Shown here piece after piece: positions 38,701 through 46,474 of a DNA stretch of 64,000 bases (the stretch's first letter is position 1; the number at the start of each line of letters is the position of its first letter). The position numbers and the translations under genes are program-made. This DNA comes from Micromonospora wenchangensis (GTDB taxonomy: Bacteria; Actinomycetota; Actinomycetes; Mycobacteriales; Micromonosporaceae), in contig NZ_MZMV01000001.1 in the NCBI RefSeq assembly GCF_002210435.1, positions 124,001 to 188,000 of the forward strand, in the 5' to 3' direction. Below the pieces are notes generated by a model, which saw only the letters and a list, made by a program, of their open reading frames with translations, did not search any database and was not told the origin of the DNA.

Positions 38701-39307
38701 ACGCCGCATCGACGCCGGCCGTCTGCACTGCCACCTTCTGATAATCGGAGAGCAGCCGGTGGTCCACCACACCCGAGACCAAAGTCGGCTCGCCGTCCTC
38801 CGATTCGATGGTCACCGCCGGCAACCGCTTCTGAAGTGACTCGTCCAGATCCTCGGTGGCAGCCCCCAGGCGGGACAGCAGGTCGGTTCTGACCCGCCTG
38901 GTTCGCAACAGCTCGCCGGTGGCCACGGCGCAACTCGACAGCACCAGCGAATCGGGCAGCATATGCCCGTGTTCGTCGACCGTGAAAGCGGCGACGGCGC
39001 TCTCTCCCGCAGGCCGTTCGTCATAGCTTTCCGGGCTCGGCCCGAACAGCCGCGACAGCACCTCGAACAGCTCGTCGAGGCGGTAGATGCCCAGGTAAAC
39101 GACGTGTTGCCAGGTCTGGTCCGGGCGCAGCCTCCACCCCGAAAGCTCGTGACCCGCCTCCCACGGCAACGGCTGTCCCGCAAGGGCCGCGAAGACCAAC
39201 CGCTCCTTGCTGACCCGCTCGACACGCTGCGGACTGAACATTTCCACGGTCCGCCAGAACCTGACAACCTCTGCCTGTGCGGCTTGCGCGCTCCGTCGCA
39301 ACACCAC
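35741..39307 (-). CDS. DNA2/NAM7-like SF1B helicase with long coiled-coil insert
   Basis: 1188 residues. The N-terminal ~300 residues are unique, with a CCHGC cluster at 228-232. Walker A GPPGTGKTT is at 339-347. About residues 560-820 are a charged, Ala/Arg/Glu-rich coiled coil. Then come LLIDEAGQATPQN (Walker B), VVVGDPLQLEP, and the late VHTAQGKQAEVVVL and NVAVSRAKRRLYVIG motifs of Upf1/DNA2-type helicases. No nuclease domain is visible. Large helicases of this kind with coiled-coil inserts are common in bacterial defence islands. GTG 39307 follows GAGCGGA. It diverges from the cyclase-like gene. Confidence 0.87.
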   Translation of the reverse strand: MVLRRSAQAAQAEVVRFWRTVEMFSPQRVERVSKERLVFAALAGQPLPWEAGHELSGWRLRPDQTWQHVVYLGIYRLDELFEVLSRLFGPSPESYDERPAGESAVAAFTVDEHGHMLPDSLVLSSCAVATGELLRTRRVRTDLLSRLGAATEDLDESLQKRLPAVTIESEDGEPTLVSGVVDHRLLSDYQKVAVQTAGVDAALSFGDIRIRSQLVVRRDEDEPVANECCHGCNRPAARAANHDFLNSPIMRDLGRVAEKIDKGDVGVALRDYLRPETDLATTGRVDVRDRIDAVLAATAPRAVPAGRWPSHPEHALALNQQLAVSTALGTSAGILGVNGPPGTGKTTMLRDLVAALVVERARRLAALTDPARAFTGRQQRYVTGQRTRVVDVWQPDLTGFEMVVASANNGAVQNVTDEIPAADAIDDSWRERAAAADYFPDIATALLTGRPDAKQPQVVEQAWGLVAARLGNKTNRSRFLNTFWYHKPDKSRKGPGEGHTWSGMLAVLKGYEQTVPDVGWSMAVSRFRAAEARVEAVRRKRAEVYRDVERREHPENHLADLRHAVKVAADAVESARLRHGAALDAERERAAEADRIASALQAGAERDARRRAAAADQTLATAERQVEHLSTGRRATAERTLWSCEAELSRWLTAQAAHQRAQPGPWEWLRTLGEAQRRWSYHDGQLLAGVRQAQVALDAARAERAAVQVEIDVVQRAVDTARRQADEIRRTLAAGVPKPQVDHAPLTAARRTVASAEQELSTAVRTHRAAEDAIRAAEADLSALQARLVRAASALGRHFPDPGWHADRQRRESAALWTDREWNEARSDLFLAALALHKAFLRHNATRMRRNLQAAMDLVGGDAPADLAPEAALAAWQSLFFVVPVVSTTFASYDRVFGHLGREALGWLLIDEAGQATPQNAVGALWRTRRAVVVGDPLQLEPITTLPVRTEQAIRTERAVDEQWLTGRTSVQRLADRLTPLGTWLDGDGNPTWVGVPLTVHRRCDQPMFDIVNRVAYGGLMIDGTGTDTGARDRFQLAYPTLPPSKWIDVAGTGARGHWIPDQGRQLDRILATLAELDFDMSEVMVIGPFRDVARELDRRARRYPGLVAGTVHTAQGKQAEVVVLVLGGAPDRAGARRWASSRPNLLNVAVSRAKRRLYVIGDRQAWSPLPYFQILAAALPPQEPVRR

Positions 39308-39580
39308 TCCGCTCGTCGATCAGATCGTGCCCGGACGGAGGATCGTATCGTCCACAGAACGCCGACCGGCACCCGTCGAGGCCCCCTTTTCGGGGCGACG
39401 GATCTTGATCGACTGCCGTCCTCGTGCAGAGCTGCTCTTATGTCGACACCAGCTCTCCTGCGTCCCCCATCGTGGCCGGGCCCGGCCCGACGAAAGCCTC
39501 ACTGTGAGGGGATTCGCTTTCGCGCGGGGATGGTAGAAACGAACCGACCGAATGGTGTGTGCCCAGCGGAGGGTGAATGG

Positions 39581-40330
39581 GTGTCTGACATCGCGGACCC
39601 GAGCCGGCATCTCGTCCTCACCGTGGACGTGGAGCGGTACAGCGGGCGGGACAACGTGCTTCAGTGGCGGGTCCAGCAGGCACTGCCGAGGATCATGCAG
39701 CGGGCCCGGGAGGAGTTGGGCCTGCACCCGGACGGCTGGCTGGTGCAGCCGAGCGGCGACGGGCAGCTCGCGATCCTGCCGCAGGATGCCAGCGAGCGGA
39801 CGGTGGTGACCCGACTGGCACCGACCGTCGACAGGTTGCTCCGCGAGCACAACCATGGACTGGCCCCCGAGGCACGCATCCGGCTACGGATCGCCGTCCA
39901 CGAGGGTCTGGTGCACCTAAACGGCGGGAACGGCTTCCCCGGCGAGGCCGTCGTCACGGCCTGCCGGCTGGTCGATTCGCCGCAGCTCAAGGCAGTCCTG
40001 CGGCGGTTTCCCGACGCGCAGGTCGCACTGATCGTGTCGGACCGGCTCTACCAGGATGTCGTCCGGCACTACGGTGACCTGCGGCCAGAGCACTTCCTGC
40101 GGGTGACCGCCAGCCTGCCCGAGAAGAGTTTCGCCGCCGTCGCCTGGATCCACCTGCCGGGCGAGAACGCCGCCGCGGAACAGCCCCTCCCCGCCGCCAC
40201 CGGGGACCAGCCCTGCGCCGGTGGTCAGACCTTCCAGCACATCACGGCGCACGGGCCGGCGGCGTTCGGCAACGGCAACGTGGTCACCACGTACGGTTCC
40301 GCCGACGGCGTGACCCCGCACCGGTACTGA
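39581..40330 (+). CDS. Nucleotide cyclase-like (class III fold) protein
   Basis: 249 residues. Residues ~10-190 match the class III cyclase fold: VDVERYS with metal Asp16, PSGDGQLAIL with metal Asp60, RLRIAVHEG, and FPGEAVVTACRLVD. In the last motif the transition-state Arg129 is kept, but the Asn expected five residues before it is Val, so catalysis may be altered or lost. The tail carries HGPAAFGN (224-231), a motif repeated in the next protein. GTG 39581 follows GGAGG; longer readings are poor. It lies 2 nt before the NACHT gene. It may make or sense a nucleotide signal. Confidence 0.75.
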   Translation: MSDIADPSRHLVLTVDVERYSGRDNVLQWRVQQALPRIMQRAREELGLHPDGWLVQPSGDGQLAILPQDASERTVVTRLAPTVDRLLREHNHGLAPEARIRLRIAVHEGLVHLNGGNGFPGEAVVTACRLVDSPQLKAVLRRFPDAQVALIVSDRLYQDVVRHYGDLRPEHFLRVTASLPEKSFAAVAWIHLPGENAAAEQPLPAATGDQPCAGGQTFQHITAHGPAAFGNGNVVTTYGSADGVTPHRY

Positions 40331-40332
40331 CG

Positions 40333-42387
40333 ATGACGCAGGACCGCCCCCGCACCGACCAGGTGGCACCGTCACCCGGGCCGGGCACCGGCATCCACCA
40401 GGCCGGCTACTCCGGGATCACCACCCACGGGCCGGCCGCCTTCGGTAACCACAACATCGTCAACCAGGTCAGCTACCGGAGCGTCCCGCCCACGCACGCC
40501 GACGACGTGCTGGTGTCGAGGGCCCTGGAGGCCCTGGCGGGACAGGTGGAGAGCGAGCGACGGCGGGACGAGGAACGCAGCCAGGTGCTGCGACGCCCGC
40601 TGCCCGTGCGCTGGGCGGTGACCGCCGCCGGCTCGGCGATGGCCGAGGTCGACCGGTCGTCGATCGGGGTCACCGACGACCGGCTCCCGGCCGGCGGGTT
40701 GGACGACCTCGCCGGTCTGCTCGCCCGGCGGCTGCCGCACCGACGGCTGGTGATCCTGGGTACGGCCGGTGCGGGCAAGACCGTGTTGGCCACCCGGCTC
40801 GTACGCGGTCTGCTCCGGGAGCGCGTGGCCGGCGAGCCGGTCCCGGTGCTGCTGCCCGCCGACACCTGGCACCCGGGCGAGCAGCACCTGCGGGAGTGGA
40901 TGGCGCAGCGGCTCGCCCAGGACCACCCCCACCTGGGGGGACCGGCACCGGCTCCGGGCCGCTCGCGCAACCGTCGGACGATGGCCACCCACCTGATCGA
41001 GAGCCGGCTGGTGCTGCCGGTCCTCGACGGGCTGGACATGATCGGCGACGGGCTGCTCGGCACAGCGCTCAGCGAGCTGAACGGCCTCGGCGTCGAGGAG
41101 CCGCTGGTGGTGACCAGCCGCATCGAGCCGTACCGGAACGCGGTCCAGACCGCCGACTGCGGGTTGTCCGGGGCCGTGGTGGCGGAGGTGCTGCCGCTCA
41201 CGCTGGCCGAGGCCCGGAACTACCTCGCCCCCGCAGGCGGGAGCGGGCGGTGGCACCGGGCCTTCGCCGCGTTGACGAACGACCCGGACGCCCCGCTCAC
41301 CCAGGCCCTGCGCACGCCGCTGATGGCCTGGCTGGCCCGCACCAACTACCCGACGGCGGCACCCACGGCCGCCACCGACCCGGCCACCACCGTCGCCGAT
41401 CCGCAGGAGCTGGGCGACCGGACCCGGTTTCCGGACCAGGACGCCATCGCCGACCATCTCATCGACGGTCTGCTGCCGGCGGTCTATCCGGCCGAGCCGA
41501 CCCCGACCAGCCGTCGGGGCTCCGACGAGCGGTGGCACCGTCAGGACGTGGAACGGGCGCTGATCTTCCTGGCCCGGCACCTGCGTAGGACCGACACCCA
41601 CGAGATCGCCTGGTGGCGACTCGACCGGGCGGTCCGGCACCAACGAACCCTGTGGATTCCGCTGCTCATCGCGCTCTACGGACTGTTCTTCGGGCTCGGG
41701 CACAGCCTGACCGCCGGCCTGGCGATGGGGACGGTCATGGGCCTGGTCGGGACGAGCCGGCGGGCCCGCACCAAGCTGGGCTGGGTCGCCAGCGAGACGC
41801 CGTACCGCACGAAGGTGAGCTTCCGCCGGCTCCGGGTCACCCTCTGGTACGGCCTCGTGTCCACCACGAAGCTGGTCGTGCCGCTGCTGGCGGGGCTGGT
41901 CCTGCTGTCCGTGCCGGAACCTGGTCCGCTGGTCATCACGGCAGGCGTGCTCCTGCTGCTGACGACAGCCGTCCTACTCGTCCGGCAGACCTGGCGGCGC
42001 AGAGAACGCGACCTGACCCGGGAACTCGTGGTGCCTGCCGATACGTCCCGCGCCGTCAGTCCGATCTCGACGTTGCGCGGCGACCGGGCGGCGGGACTGA
42101 TGATCGTGCCGCCGATGATCCTGCTCGGCGCACCGCCGGCGATCCTGTTCGGCACCGTCCGCCCGATAATGGTCGCGACCGCGTTCGTCATCGGTTGGAT
42201 CGGCGCCGGCGCCTGGGCCAGGTACACGGTCGCCCGGGCCGTCCTCGCGGCCCGGGGGCACCTGCCGTGGCGGACCATGGCCTTCCTCGACGACGCGGTC
42301 GACCGGGGCGTGCTGCGACGGGTCGGTGCCGCGTACCAGTTCCGGCACCCCCGGCTCCGCGACCGGCTGGCGGAGTATCCCCGGTGA
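40333..42387 (+). CDS. NACHT-type NTPase with C-terminal membrane domain
   Basis: 684 residues. The N-terminus holds HGPAAFGN (32-39), shared with the upstream protein. The STAND NTPase has Walker A GTAGAGKT at 143-150, Walker B VLPVLDGLDMI and a TSRIEPYR sensor. From about 430 on there are four to six hydrophobic helices (LLIALYGLFFGLGHSL, LVVPLLAGLVLLSV, GWIGAGAWARYTV), ending with YQFRHPRLRDRLAEY, a tail common in actinobacterial NACHT proteins. Membrane-anchored NACHT proteins act as threat sensors that disrupt the envelope or signal. ATG 40333 is 2 nt after the cyclase-like stop, so the two form one operon. Confidence 0.85.
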   Translation: MTQDRPRTDQVAPSPGPGTGIHQAGYSGITTHGPAAFGNHNIVNQVSYRSVPPTHADDVLVSRALEALAGQVESERRRDEERSQVLRRPLPVRWAVTAAGSAMAEVDRSSIGVTDDRLPAGGLDDLAGLLARRLPHRRLVILGTAGAGKTVLATRLVRGLLRERVAGEPVPVLLPADTWHPGEQHLREWMAQRLAQDHPHLGGPAPAPGRSRNRRTMATHLIESRLVLPVLDGLDMIGDGLLGTALSELNGLGVEEPLVVTSRIEPYRNAVQTADCGLSGAVVAEVLPLTLAEARNYLAPAGGSGRWHRAFAALTNDPDAPLTQALRTPLMAWLARTNYPTAAPTAATDPATTVADPQELGDRTRFPDQDAIADHLIDGLLPAVYPAEPTPTSRRGSDERWHRQDVERALIFLARHLRRTDTHEIAWWRLDRAVRHQRTLWIPLLIALYGLFFGLGHSLTAGLAMGTVMGLVGTSRRARTKLGWVASETPYRTKVSFRRLRVTLWYGLVSTTKLVVPLLAGLVLLSVPEPGPLVITAGVLLLLTTAVLLVRQTWRRRERDLTRELVVPADTSRAVSPISTLRGDRAAGLMIVPPMILLGAPPAILFGTVRPIMVATAFVIGWIGAGAWARYTVARAVLAARGHLPWRTMAFLDDAVDRGVLRRVGAAYQFRHPRLRDRLAEYPR

Positions 42388-42474
42388 CTGCTCAGCCTGG
42401 TACGAGGCCAGCACTCGACGACGCCCGCCGGCCGGAGCGCCAGGTGCACCCGACGTGGCCTCAGTCCGTGTGGG

Positions 42475-42498
42475 AACGGTCCGACGGCTCCCGAGCAC
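42475..42498. repeat. Dispersed 24-bp repeat, copy 1
   Basis: AACGGTCCGACGGCTCCCGA then GCAC, with one difference from copy 3. It lies 88 bp after the NACHT stop and 31 bp beyond the stop of the leftward GIY-YIG gene. Confidence 0.7.
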
Positions 42499-42528
42499 AG
42501 CGGGCGTTCGCCGCCCGGCCTGCGCATG

Positions 42529-44058
42529 TCATGTGGTCGCGACCGGCTGTTCCTGGGCCTGGGTGAGGCTCTGCCGGTATTCGAGGGCTTCCGGGACCTC
42601 CTCGTACTGCAGCAGGCTGCCGGTCAACGCCAGCAGGTGTTCCTTGGCCTCCTCCGGCGTGGCGTAGAAGAACTCACGACGGTGGTTCACCAGGTTGACC
42701 CGCCGGTCAGCCAGCCGTGCGTGCATCTGCGCCTCGATACCGACTGCGTCGTCGGAGAAGAACAGTGCGTGCACATCGAAGTTGAAGGGCACCGAGGCGT
42801 CACTGAGTTCGCGCACCCGGTCCAGCGGGTCCAGACGACGGGTCATGCCGACCTTGACCATCTTCTCGCCGAACGCGCCGAGGTTGGAGATCACGTACAC
42901 GTAGCCTGCCCGGACGTTGGCGGCCCGATGATCCACGTCCTGGATCGCGGTGTCGATCTGGGCCAACCGGTCCTGCATCTGGGCTGCGCCGTCGGCATCG
43001 CCCCTGGCCTGTAATGCGGCCAGGGCGTTGGCGTAGTGCTGGCGTTCCTTGTCGAGTCGGGCGCGTTCGCGTTCGATCTCCTGCTGCGCGCGTCGCTCCT
43101 CGCGCAGCCGAGCCTTCTCCTCCCGGTCCCGCTCCTTCTCCTCGGCCAACTTCTCCTGGTAATCGGCGGTCAGTTCCAACTCCCTGATCCGCAGCCGGTG
43201 GTACTCCCCGGCAATCCGGATCTGCATCGTCTTACCGAGCTTGGCAATGGTGGCCGTCACCTTCCCCAGCCGGTCCACCGCCGAGTCGAGCTTGTACGGC
43301 TTCAAACCGCGCACCAGGTTGTCGGCCTCGGCGTTGTAGGCACGGAGCATCAGCTTGGAGACATCCCTGACCATGACCCGCCCCTCGGCGGCCGAGCCGT
43401 TGACCGTCCATCCGGTGGCGGCCTTGACCGCGCCGCCGTCCTTCTTGGTCATCGCCTTGATCTGGTCCTGAAGCCGGCTGAGCTGGCTCTTGTAGGCCAC
43501 GGAGTCCGACAGGGGATGCCGATACTGATAGACACCGGCCTCCTGTAGCAGTGCCGTCTCCTCAGTGACCACGATCTGCTGCCGGAGCTCGCGCAGACGC
43601 CGATCGAGCTCGGCCTTCCGCGCTTCCCCCTTGGCTGTCAGGTCGGCGACCTCACGGGCGAGCCGGTCCCGGTGCCGCTCCAGCTCCATCGCTGACAGCA
43701 CACCGAGCCGTGACATCTCAGCCCGCAGGCCCATTAGCTCGACACGCAACTGGTCCAGCTCGCTGCGGAGTTGCGCGTTCTCCACGGTCAGTTCACGCGC
43801 CTTGCCGCGAGCGCCGAACAGAGGAATGTCCGGACTCCCGTTGCGCTGCTGCGGGACGACGGCAGGAGCGCCAGCAGCCTGCGCGGCGGTCGTAACGGGT
43901 ACCGCTGGTGCCGGTGCCGGTGCCGGCAAGTCCGGAATCCACAACTGCCACCCCGGGGGAGGCGGGCCCCAGGCAGGATCCGGCGTCCAACCCGCAGGCG
44001 GCACCCACCCAGCAGGCGGCGTCGGCCAATTCGGCGGCGCATTGAAGCGATATCCCAT
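42529..44058 (-). CDS. DUF4041/GIY-YIG (T5orf172-type) nuclease-like protein
   Basis: 509 residues. An N-terminal Trp/Pro-rich tract (PPAGWVPPAGWTPDP) occurs in many actinobacterial surface or effector proteins. A long coiled coil (about 85-190) and a DUF4041-like helical region (about 190-360) follow, then a GIY-YIG-like domain (about 370-460): GYVYVISN, MVKVGMTRR, a conserved Arg and a Glu in GIEAQMHARL. The T5orf172 branch is known from phage and mobile elements. It may be a DNA-targeting effector. ATG 44058 follows CTGGGGAGAGT. It is flanked by repeat copies 1 and 2. Confidence 0.83.
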   Translation of the reverse strand: MGYRFNAPPNWPTPPAGWVPPAGWTPDPAWGPPPPGWQLWIPDLPAPAPAPAVPVTTAAQAAGAPAVVPQQRNGSPDIPLFGARGKARELTVENAQLRSELDQLRVELMGLRAEMSRLGVLSAMELERHRDRLAREVADLTAKGEARKAELDRRLRELRQQIVVTEETALLQEAGVYQYRHPLSDSVAYKSQLSRLQDQIKAMTKKDGGAVKAATGWTVNGSAAEGRVMVRDVSKLMLRAYNAEADNLVRGLKPYKLDSAVDRLGKVTATIAKLGKTMQIRIAGEYHRLRIRELELTADYQEKLAEEKERDREEKARLREERRAQQEIERERARLDKERQHYANALAALQARGDADGAAQMQDRLAQIDTAIQDVDHRAANVRAGYVYVISNLGAFGEKMVKVGMTRRLDPLDRVRELSDASVPFNFDVHALFFSDDAVGIEAQMHARLADRRVNLVNHRREFFYATPEEAKEHLLALTGSLLQYEEVPEALEYRQSLTQAQEQPVATT

Positions 44059-44265
44059 TACTCTCCCCAGGCATCATGACTGCCCGACGAAAGTAGCGCC
44101 GTGGCCGCGGACCGGACATCGACGACTCAGATCAGCAGGGCAGCCATCCAGCCGACCACGGATACCCGAGCGAGGACTTCAGTCTGCTTGCCGACAGAAA
44201 GGCATCAGGTTTGGTGAGGCGCGTCGGTCAGCCTGTCTCCCTTCGGCCCCGGCCTCCTGAGAAGG

Positions 44266-44290
44266 AACGGCCCAACGGCTCCCGAGCACC
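44266..44290. repeat. Dispersed 24-bp repeat, copy 2
   Basis: AACGGCCCAACGGCTCCCGA then GCACC. Similarity to copy 3 continues through CCAC and GAGA. It lies 40 bp beyond the stop of the leftward EI24 gene and 208 bp upstream of the GIY-YIG start. Confidence 0.7.
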
Positions 44291-44329
44291 CACGGAGAAT
44301 CGGCCCATCAGGTGATCTCCGGGAGGTTG

Positions 44330-45499
44330 TCAAGCCTGGATGGCAGAATTCGCGGGCGGCAACGCGCTGGGCTGGGTCGGCCGAAGACTCCCGGCGGAAT
44401 CGATGTCGCCGGCCGCTCCGAAGTTGCCGGCCGATTCGATCCGCTGGTGCAGCAGGACCGCCCCGACCAGGGTGGAGGGTGCGGTCAGCAGGTACAGGGC
44501 GACTCCCGGCACCGCGAACACCGGGCTGATCGGCAGCAGCGTGAGCATCCGCAGCGACAACACCGGCAGGATCAGGACGCAGATGCTGGTCATACCGAAG
44601 CCGAGCGTGAACCCGAGGTTCCGCCAGGCGAAGCGCATCTGCTCGCCGACACCCCGCACGCCGTGATGGTGCAGCGGCACGGCGAGCACCAACGAGCCGA
44701 TCAGAAAACCATTGAACAGCAGACCACCCCCGAAGGCCGCGACGAGGTTCACGCCGGGGATCCACAGCAGCGGCAGAACGATCAGCCAGCCCACGTGCAG
44801 AACCAGGGTGACGATGACCGTCTGACGCAGGCAGACCGCCGCCGAGCGGTACCACGACGGCGCTCTTTGATTCGTCCCGCCGGTGCGCCGGATCACGTCA
44901 CGGGTCAGGGCCGGGAAGAACGCCGCGCCGAACAGCATGGTCAGCGGCACAGTGAGCGCGGTCATCGCGCCATGGAAGAACAGGCTGATCGCAGCCCACA
45001 TCACCTTCTCGATGATCCAACGGACGACCTCGGGCCAGCCGGCCGCGAACCCGAGCAGCCAACCGGTGAGCCGCTCGACCAGCATCCCGGCGGCTTCCTG
45101 CAACCCCAGCAGCGCCAGGCCGGTCAGCGCGAGGGGAAGCAGCACGAACGTCCAGAGGCCGGGCGTGGTGACGAACAGCTTGGCTCCGCGGAAGAAGTAG
45201 CCGACACCGATGAAAAAGCGCCCGATCCTGGTACCGGCCGCCTTGGCACCGCGTAGCGTCTGGTACCCCGCGACCCCGACGGCATGCCCGGCAGCCCCCG
45301 CCATCCGGGCTGCTGCCGAACCAGCCGCGTCCCGTGGCAGCGGCCCGCCCGCAGCCGGCACCGCTTGCTCCCCCGATGCCACTGGCGCCAACTGTGCGCT
45401 CGACGGGACCTCGAAGGCCGGGGGGAAGCCATAGGCCGACGGGAGTACCTGGGCGTTCGAGGGATCACTCGGCGCAAACGGACGCGGCTGCGGATCCAT
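44330..45499 (-). CDS. EI24-domain (CysZ-like) membrane protein
   Basis: 389 residues. An N-terminal Pro/Ala-rich cytoplasmic segment (1-~85) precedes an EI24/CysZ-type membrane region of six to seven hydrophobic helices (about 95-340). Family-like pieces are GRFFIGVGYFFRGAKLFVTTPGL-type opening residues, ISLFFHGAMTALTVPLT, and GGLLFNGFLIGSL. CysZ is a sulfate channel in E. coli, but actinobacterial EI24 proteins lack a defined substrate. ATG 45499 has a weak AGGGCCCTGACGC context. It is framed by repeat copies 2 and 3, so it may be a separate cassette. Confidence 0.82.
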   Translation of the reverse strand: MDPQPRPFAPSDPSNAQVLPSAYGFPPAFEVPSSAQLAPVASGEQAVPAAGGPLPRDAAGSAAARMAGAAGHAVGVAGYQTLRGAKAAGTRIGRFFIGVGYFFRGAKLFVTTPGLWTFVLLPLALTGLALLGLQEAAGMLVERLTGWLLGFAAGWPEVVRWIIEKVMWAAISLFFHGAMTALTVPLTMLFGAAFFPALTRDVIRRTGGTNQRAPSWYRSAAVCLRQTVIVTLVLHVGWLIVLPLLWIPGVNLVAAFGGGLLFNGFLIGSLVLAVPLHHHGVRGVGEQMRFAWRNLGFTLGFGMTSICVLILPVLSLRMLTLLPISPVFAVPGVALYLLTAPSTLVGAVLLHQRIESAGNFGAAGDIDSAGSLRPTQPSALPPANSAIQA

Positions 45500-46165
45500 G
45501 CGTCAGGGCCCTCCAGGGATTCGATCGACACGGCGAGCGGCATGCATAGGGGGCGAGAGGCTTTCTCAGCGGTCCGTTTGGCGGTGGCCGATCCTGCAAT
45601 CTTCCGAGTTGTCGCACGATGGCATTCCCGACGCCCGATCATGCCCGGACCGCCGGAGCAACGTCCATTCAGGACACTAGCGATCCAGGCCGGCTGCCCG
45701 CCACCCCGTCCACGGCCCACTGCCGCAGAACTTGTCTGCCCGCTGCCGGCCTCAGCGCGTGGCGCCACCAGATTGATCTGGCCGGCCTCCGCGACGAAGG
45801 CGTACGCATCCTCCTCGGACCCGAACTCGACTGGAGACCGCACCCACCCGGCACCGGCAACGAGCACGACCGCATCCCCCTGGACGACGGCGTTTCACGC
45901 AGCCGCCGCGCTCGCCGAGAAAGCACCCCCGCAGAAGTAACGGCCTCCGGGCCGGGCAAACCCGGACCACCTCCGTCGACCGACGGCCCGACGCCTACAC
46001 CACTCCGACCACTCGGCAAGATCATCAGACGGCGGACGACCGCGCACACAGACGATCCCCTAGGCAGCCCGGATGTCTACCACATGCCGTTCGCCCACCG
46101 GCAGCCGTAACGGTCCAACGGCTCCCGAGCACCCACCGAGACACCGAACCACCGACAGAAACGCC
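45500..46165. other. Gene-poor stretch with a possible gene relic
   Basis: No intact gene is supported. A leftward frame around 45950-45720 reads RYFCGGAFSASAAAA, then TGA, then NAVVQGDAVVLVAGAGW and SEEDAYAFVAEAGQINLV. This looks protein-like but is interrupted by a stop that would arise from a single TGG to TGA change. A rightward open frame (45619-46110) overlaps it and is about equally biased, so direction is uncertain. Repeat copy 3 closes the region. Confidence 0.3.
46109..46134. repeat. Dispersed 24-bp repeat, copy 3
   Basis: AACGGTCCAACGGCTCCCGA then GCACCC, 32 bp before the tRNA-Lys terminator. Copies 1, 2 and 3 are spaced about 1.79 and 1.84 kb apart and share orientation. Confidence 0.7.
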
Positions 46166-46209
46166 AAAAGGCTCTGACCCAGGGTTAAACCCCAGGTCAG
46201 AGCCTTTTT
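46166..46209 (-). terminator. Rho-independent terminator of tRNA-Lys
   Basis: AAAAGGCTCTGACC (46166-46179) pairs with GGTCAGAGCCTTTT (46195-46208) around a 15-nt loop. On the minus strand it ends in a T-run, directly after the tRNA 3' end. The A/T flanks make it bidirectional. Confidence 0.88.
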
Positions 46210-46211
46210 GG

Positions 46212-46287
46212 TGGTGCGCCGCCAGGGACTCGAACCCCGAACCCGCGGATTAAGAGTCCGCTGCTCTGCCAGTTGAGCTAGCGGCGC
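46212..46287 (-). tRNA. tRNA-Lys (anticodon CTT)
   Basis: 76 nt including an encoded CCA. Acceptor stem GCGCCGC/GCGGCGC, D arm GCTC/GAGC, anticodon arm GCGGA-CTCTTAA-TCCGC with anticodon CTT (complement of 46252-46254), and T arm with loop TTCGAGT all fold normally. A strong terminator follows. tRNA genes are frequent integration points, relevant to the island on its left, but no duplicated tRNA 3' end was seen in the window. Confidence 0.95.
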
Positions 46288-46474
46288 TCGTTGGCAACGG
46301 AGAGAACACTAGCACGGGCCATGAGCGGGGTTCCAATCCGATACCCGGCTCCACCCTTCGGGCGAGCTTAACGGGCAAAAGTGAACACATACCCCCGACA
46401 GCACACGTCCGGGATCGAACTGGTGGCCGGCATGGGGCACGATGTCCGCCAGGCACGCGAGAACAGAGGTGGGG

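Noticed and set aside
42475..46134. Calling the three 24-bp repeats integron attC sites
   Set aside because: They lack the long imperfect-palindrome structure of attC, and no integrase is in the window. Left as unexplained dispersed repeats.
46212..46287. Duplicated tRNA-Lys 3' end marking an integrated element
   Set aside because: No second copy of the tRNA 3' sequence was noticed at the left end of the island, and no integrase gene is present.
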